Source of the DNA: Silvibacterium dinghuense
GTDB taxonomy: Bacteria > Acidobacteriota > Terriglobia > Terriglobales > Acidobacteriaceae
Direction: 5' to 3'
Length of the DNA: 64,000 nucleotides
Assembly (NCBI RefSeq): GCF_004123295.1
Contig: NZ_SDMK01000001.1
Coordinates: 248,001 to 312,000 of the forward strand
Numbering within the stretch: the first letter of the stretch is position 1; every line of letters begins with the position of its first letter. Under the pieces are notes generated by a model. The model worked only from the letters and a program-made list of their open reading frames with translations, was not told the origin of the DNA and did no database searches. Below, piece by piece: positions 62,796-64,000 of the stretch. The position numbers and the translations under genes are program-made.

Positions 62796-63968
62796 ATGTC
62801 TTCTCGCAAGCCTGTCTATCGTTTTGAATCCCTGCCCGCAGCCCCGTTCTATGCCGGCCTTATTCTCAGCGGGCTCGCCACCGTGCTACTCGGCCCCATT
62901 CTGCCGGCCATCAGTGTCCGCTGGAATCTCACCGACGCACAGTCCGGAGCGCTCTTTACGGCGCAATTCATCGGCGCCGTTTTAGGCTCGATCGTCTCGT
63001 CCTATCGCCGCCGCCACAGTGTCGTCTTCGGCCACATGGCCATCGCCCTTGGACTGGCCGGCCTTGCCATCAACAACTACTTCGCAGCCTTCGCCGCGCT
63101 GGTCATCATGGGCACAGGCATCGGAGCTGCCGTCACAGCAACCAACCTCATCTTCGGCACAGAGTATCCGGAAATGCGCGGCCGCCTGCTTACGCGCACC
63201 AATCTCTGCTGGGGGCTCGGCGCTGTCTCCGCGCCGCAGTTCGCCGCCTGGGCCGAACACCATGGCGCGCTGCGTCTCTTCCTGCTGGCCATCGCGATGG
63301 CGACCTTTGCCGTATCGCTCTGGCTCTCGCCCATGCTGCGCGGCGCGCTCTCTTTCCGCACCCGGCAGAACATTCCCACTCGAGACAATCTGACCGCACC
63401 GCTCTTTGTGCTCTTCAGCGCCATCTTGTTTCTGTATGTTGGAGGAGAGACGGCCATCGCCGGATGGATCTCGACTTACATGCACCGCTTCGCAGGCCTC
63501 ACCGTGGCTACATCCAGCCTCATCGTCGGCATCTTCTGGCTTTCCATCGTCGCCGGACGCCTTCTCGCTCCCATTTTGCTCCGCCTCATGCCGGAGTTCG
63601 CGCTGCTCATCGTGTCCATTCTCGCTGCCATCCTCGGACTGCTGCCGCTGCTTGCGCGTCACTCCCTGGGATTCGCCATCGGCTCGATCGTGATCACAGG
63701 CATGGGTTGCGCTTCTATCTTTCCTCTCGCAACTTCGCGGCTGCTGGCCCGCGTCGGCCGTTCCCAGCGCTCAGGATGGATCTTCGCCATCTGCGGCTCC
63801 GGCGGCGCTGTGCTGCCATGGTCCATGGGGATGCTCTCCGAGCGCTCCGGCTCGCTGCGCACTGCATTCCTGATCCCGCTCGGCGCAATGCTCGCCATCC
63901 TCACCTGCGCCCTGCTTGAGCGCACCCTTCCAGAATCGCCGCCCCAAACCGATTTTCCTCAGCAGTAA
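62796..63968 (+). CDS. MFS transporter, probable sugar type
   Basis: 390 residues with about 12 membrane helices. It starts 17 bp after the LacI gene, so they are co-transcribed. Motifs such as LTDAQSGALFTAQFIGAVLG in helix 2 and TATNLIFGTEYPEMRGRLL resemble the FucP-like/sugar MFS group, but no signature fixes the substrate. Because a LacI protein is in the same unit, a carbohydrate is probable. Confidence 0.82.
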   Translation: MSSRKPVYRFESLPAAPFYAGLILSGLATVLLGPILPAISVRWNLTDAQSGALFTAQFIGAVLGSIVSSYRRRHSVVFGHMAIALGLAGLAINNYFAAFAALVIMGTGIGAAVTATNLIFGTEYPEMRGRLLTRTNLCWGLGAVSAPQFAAWAEHHGALRLFLLAIAMATFAVSLWLSPMLRGALSFRTRQNIPTRDNLTAPLFVLFSAILFLYVGGETAIAGWISTYMHRFAGLTVATSSLIVGIFWLSIVAGRLLAPILLRLMPEFALLIVSILAAILGLLPLLARHSLGFAIGSIVITGMGCASIFPLATSRLLARVGRSQRSGWIFAICGSGGAVLPWSMGMLSERSGSLRTAFLIPLGAMLAILTCALLERTLPESPPQTDFPQQ

Positions 63969-64000
63969 ACAGTTTTACTAAATTGCAGTGGCGGTGCTAG

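Noticed and set aside
1-64000. CRISPR arrays, insertion sequences, prophage genes
   Set aside because: No regularly spaced repeats, transposase or phage structural genes were seen while reading; only single hairpins and gene-scale paralogy.

Overview
The window looks like chromosome of an Acidobacteriota member, probably class Terriglobia (Acidobacteriaceae-like). The inference rests on a VWFA-related protein of a type largely confined to that phylum (40776-42398, minus), two very large Oar-like TonB-dependent receptors with an N-terminal carboxypeptidase-regulatory-like domain, a secreted protein whose C-terminal Ig-like repeat is interrupted by membrane helices, and a GC-rich base composition. 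I saw no prophage, insertion sequence or CRISPR array.

Layout. 1-19 kb is a cell-surface and regulatory region. A winged-helix, single-TM regulator (running off the left edge) is divergent from an Oar-like receptor, and a second, paralogous regulator/receptor pair sits at 10.7-15.2 kb in the same divergent arrangement. Between them are a tRNA-Val(CAC), an orphan PstS-like phosphate-binding protein with an extra N-terminal domain, a GH3 beta-glucosidase and a DUF218 protein. An extracellular nuclease-like/Ig protein, a small outer-membrane barrel and a fragment of a sigma-54 activator close the region.

19.2-31.8 kb is a complete nitrate assimilation locus. Transcribed leftwards are sirohaem nitrite reductase, a CysJ-like flavoprotein, a DmsB-DmsC fusion (four 4Fe-4S clusters plus membrane anchor), a molybdopterin nitrate reductase, a NarK-type transporter and an alginate-export-type porin. 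Divergent from them is a three-domain protein, HemD-like + GAF + ANTAR. The nitrate operon has a good sigma-70-type promoter followed by a leader of about 240 nt with hairpins, as would be expected if the ANTAR protein controls it by antitermination. This is the most interesting system in the window.

31.8-45 kb is mixed housekeeping: MFS efflux pump, DNA polymerase IV divergent from a PD-(D/E)XK-like protein around a perfect palindrome, an ECF sigma/anti-sigma/DUF3106 cluster, an HU/IHF-like protein with an acidic tail, a dolichyl-phosphate-glucose-synthase-like glycosyltransferase, proline dehydrogenase, the VWFA protein, a DUF418 membrane protein and an aquaporin.

44.8-64 kb is sugar metabolism and envelope. 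An NDP-sugar epimerase is divergent from manA, then manC, a phosphohexomutase and pgi, together giving the route from glucose-6-phosphate to GDP-mannose. A BON/glycine-zipper protein, a Tat-exported metallophosphoesterase and a PpiD-like foldase follow. malQ and treY (convergent) handle glucan and trehalose metabolism. A small GNAT protein, a 60-aa ORF, and a LacI regulator with an adjacent MFS transporter complete the window.
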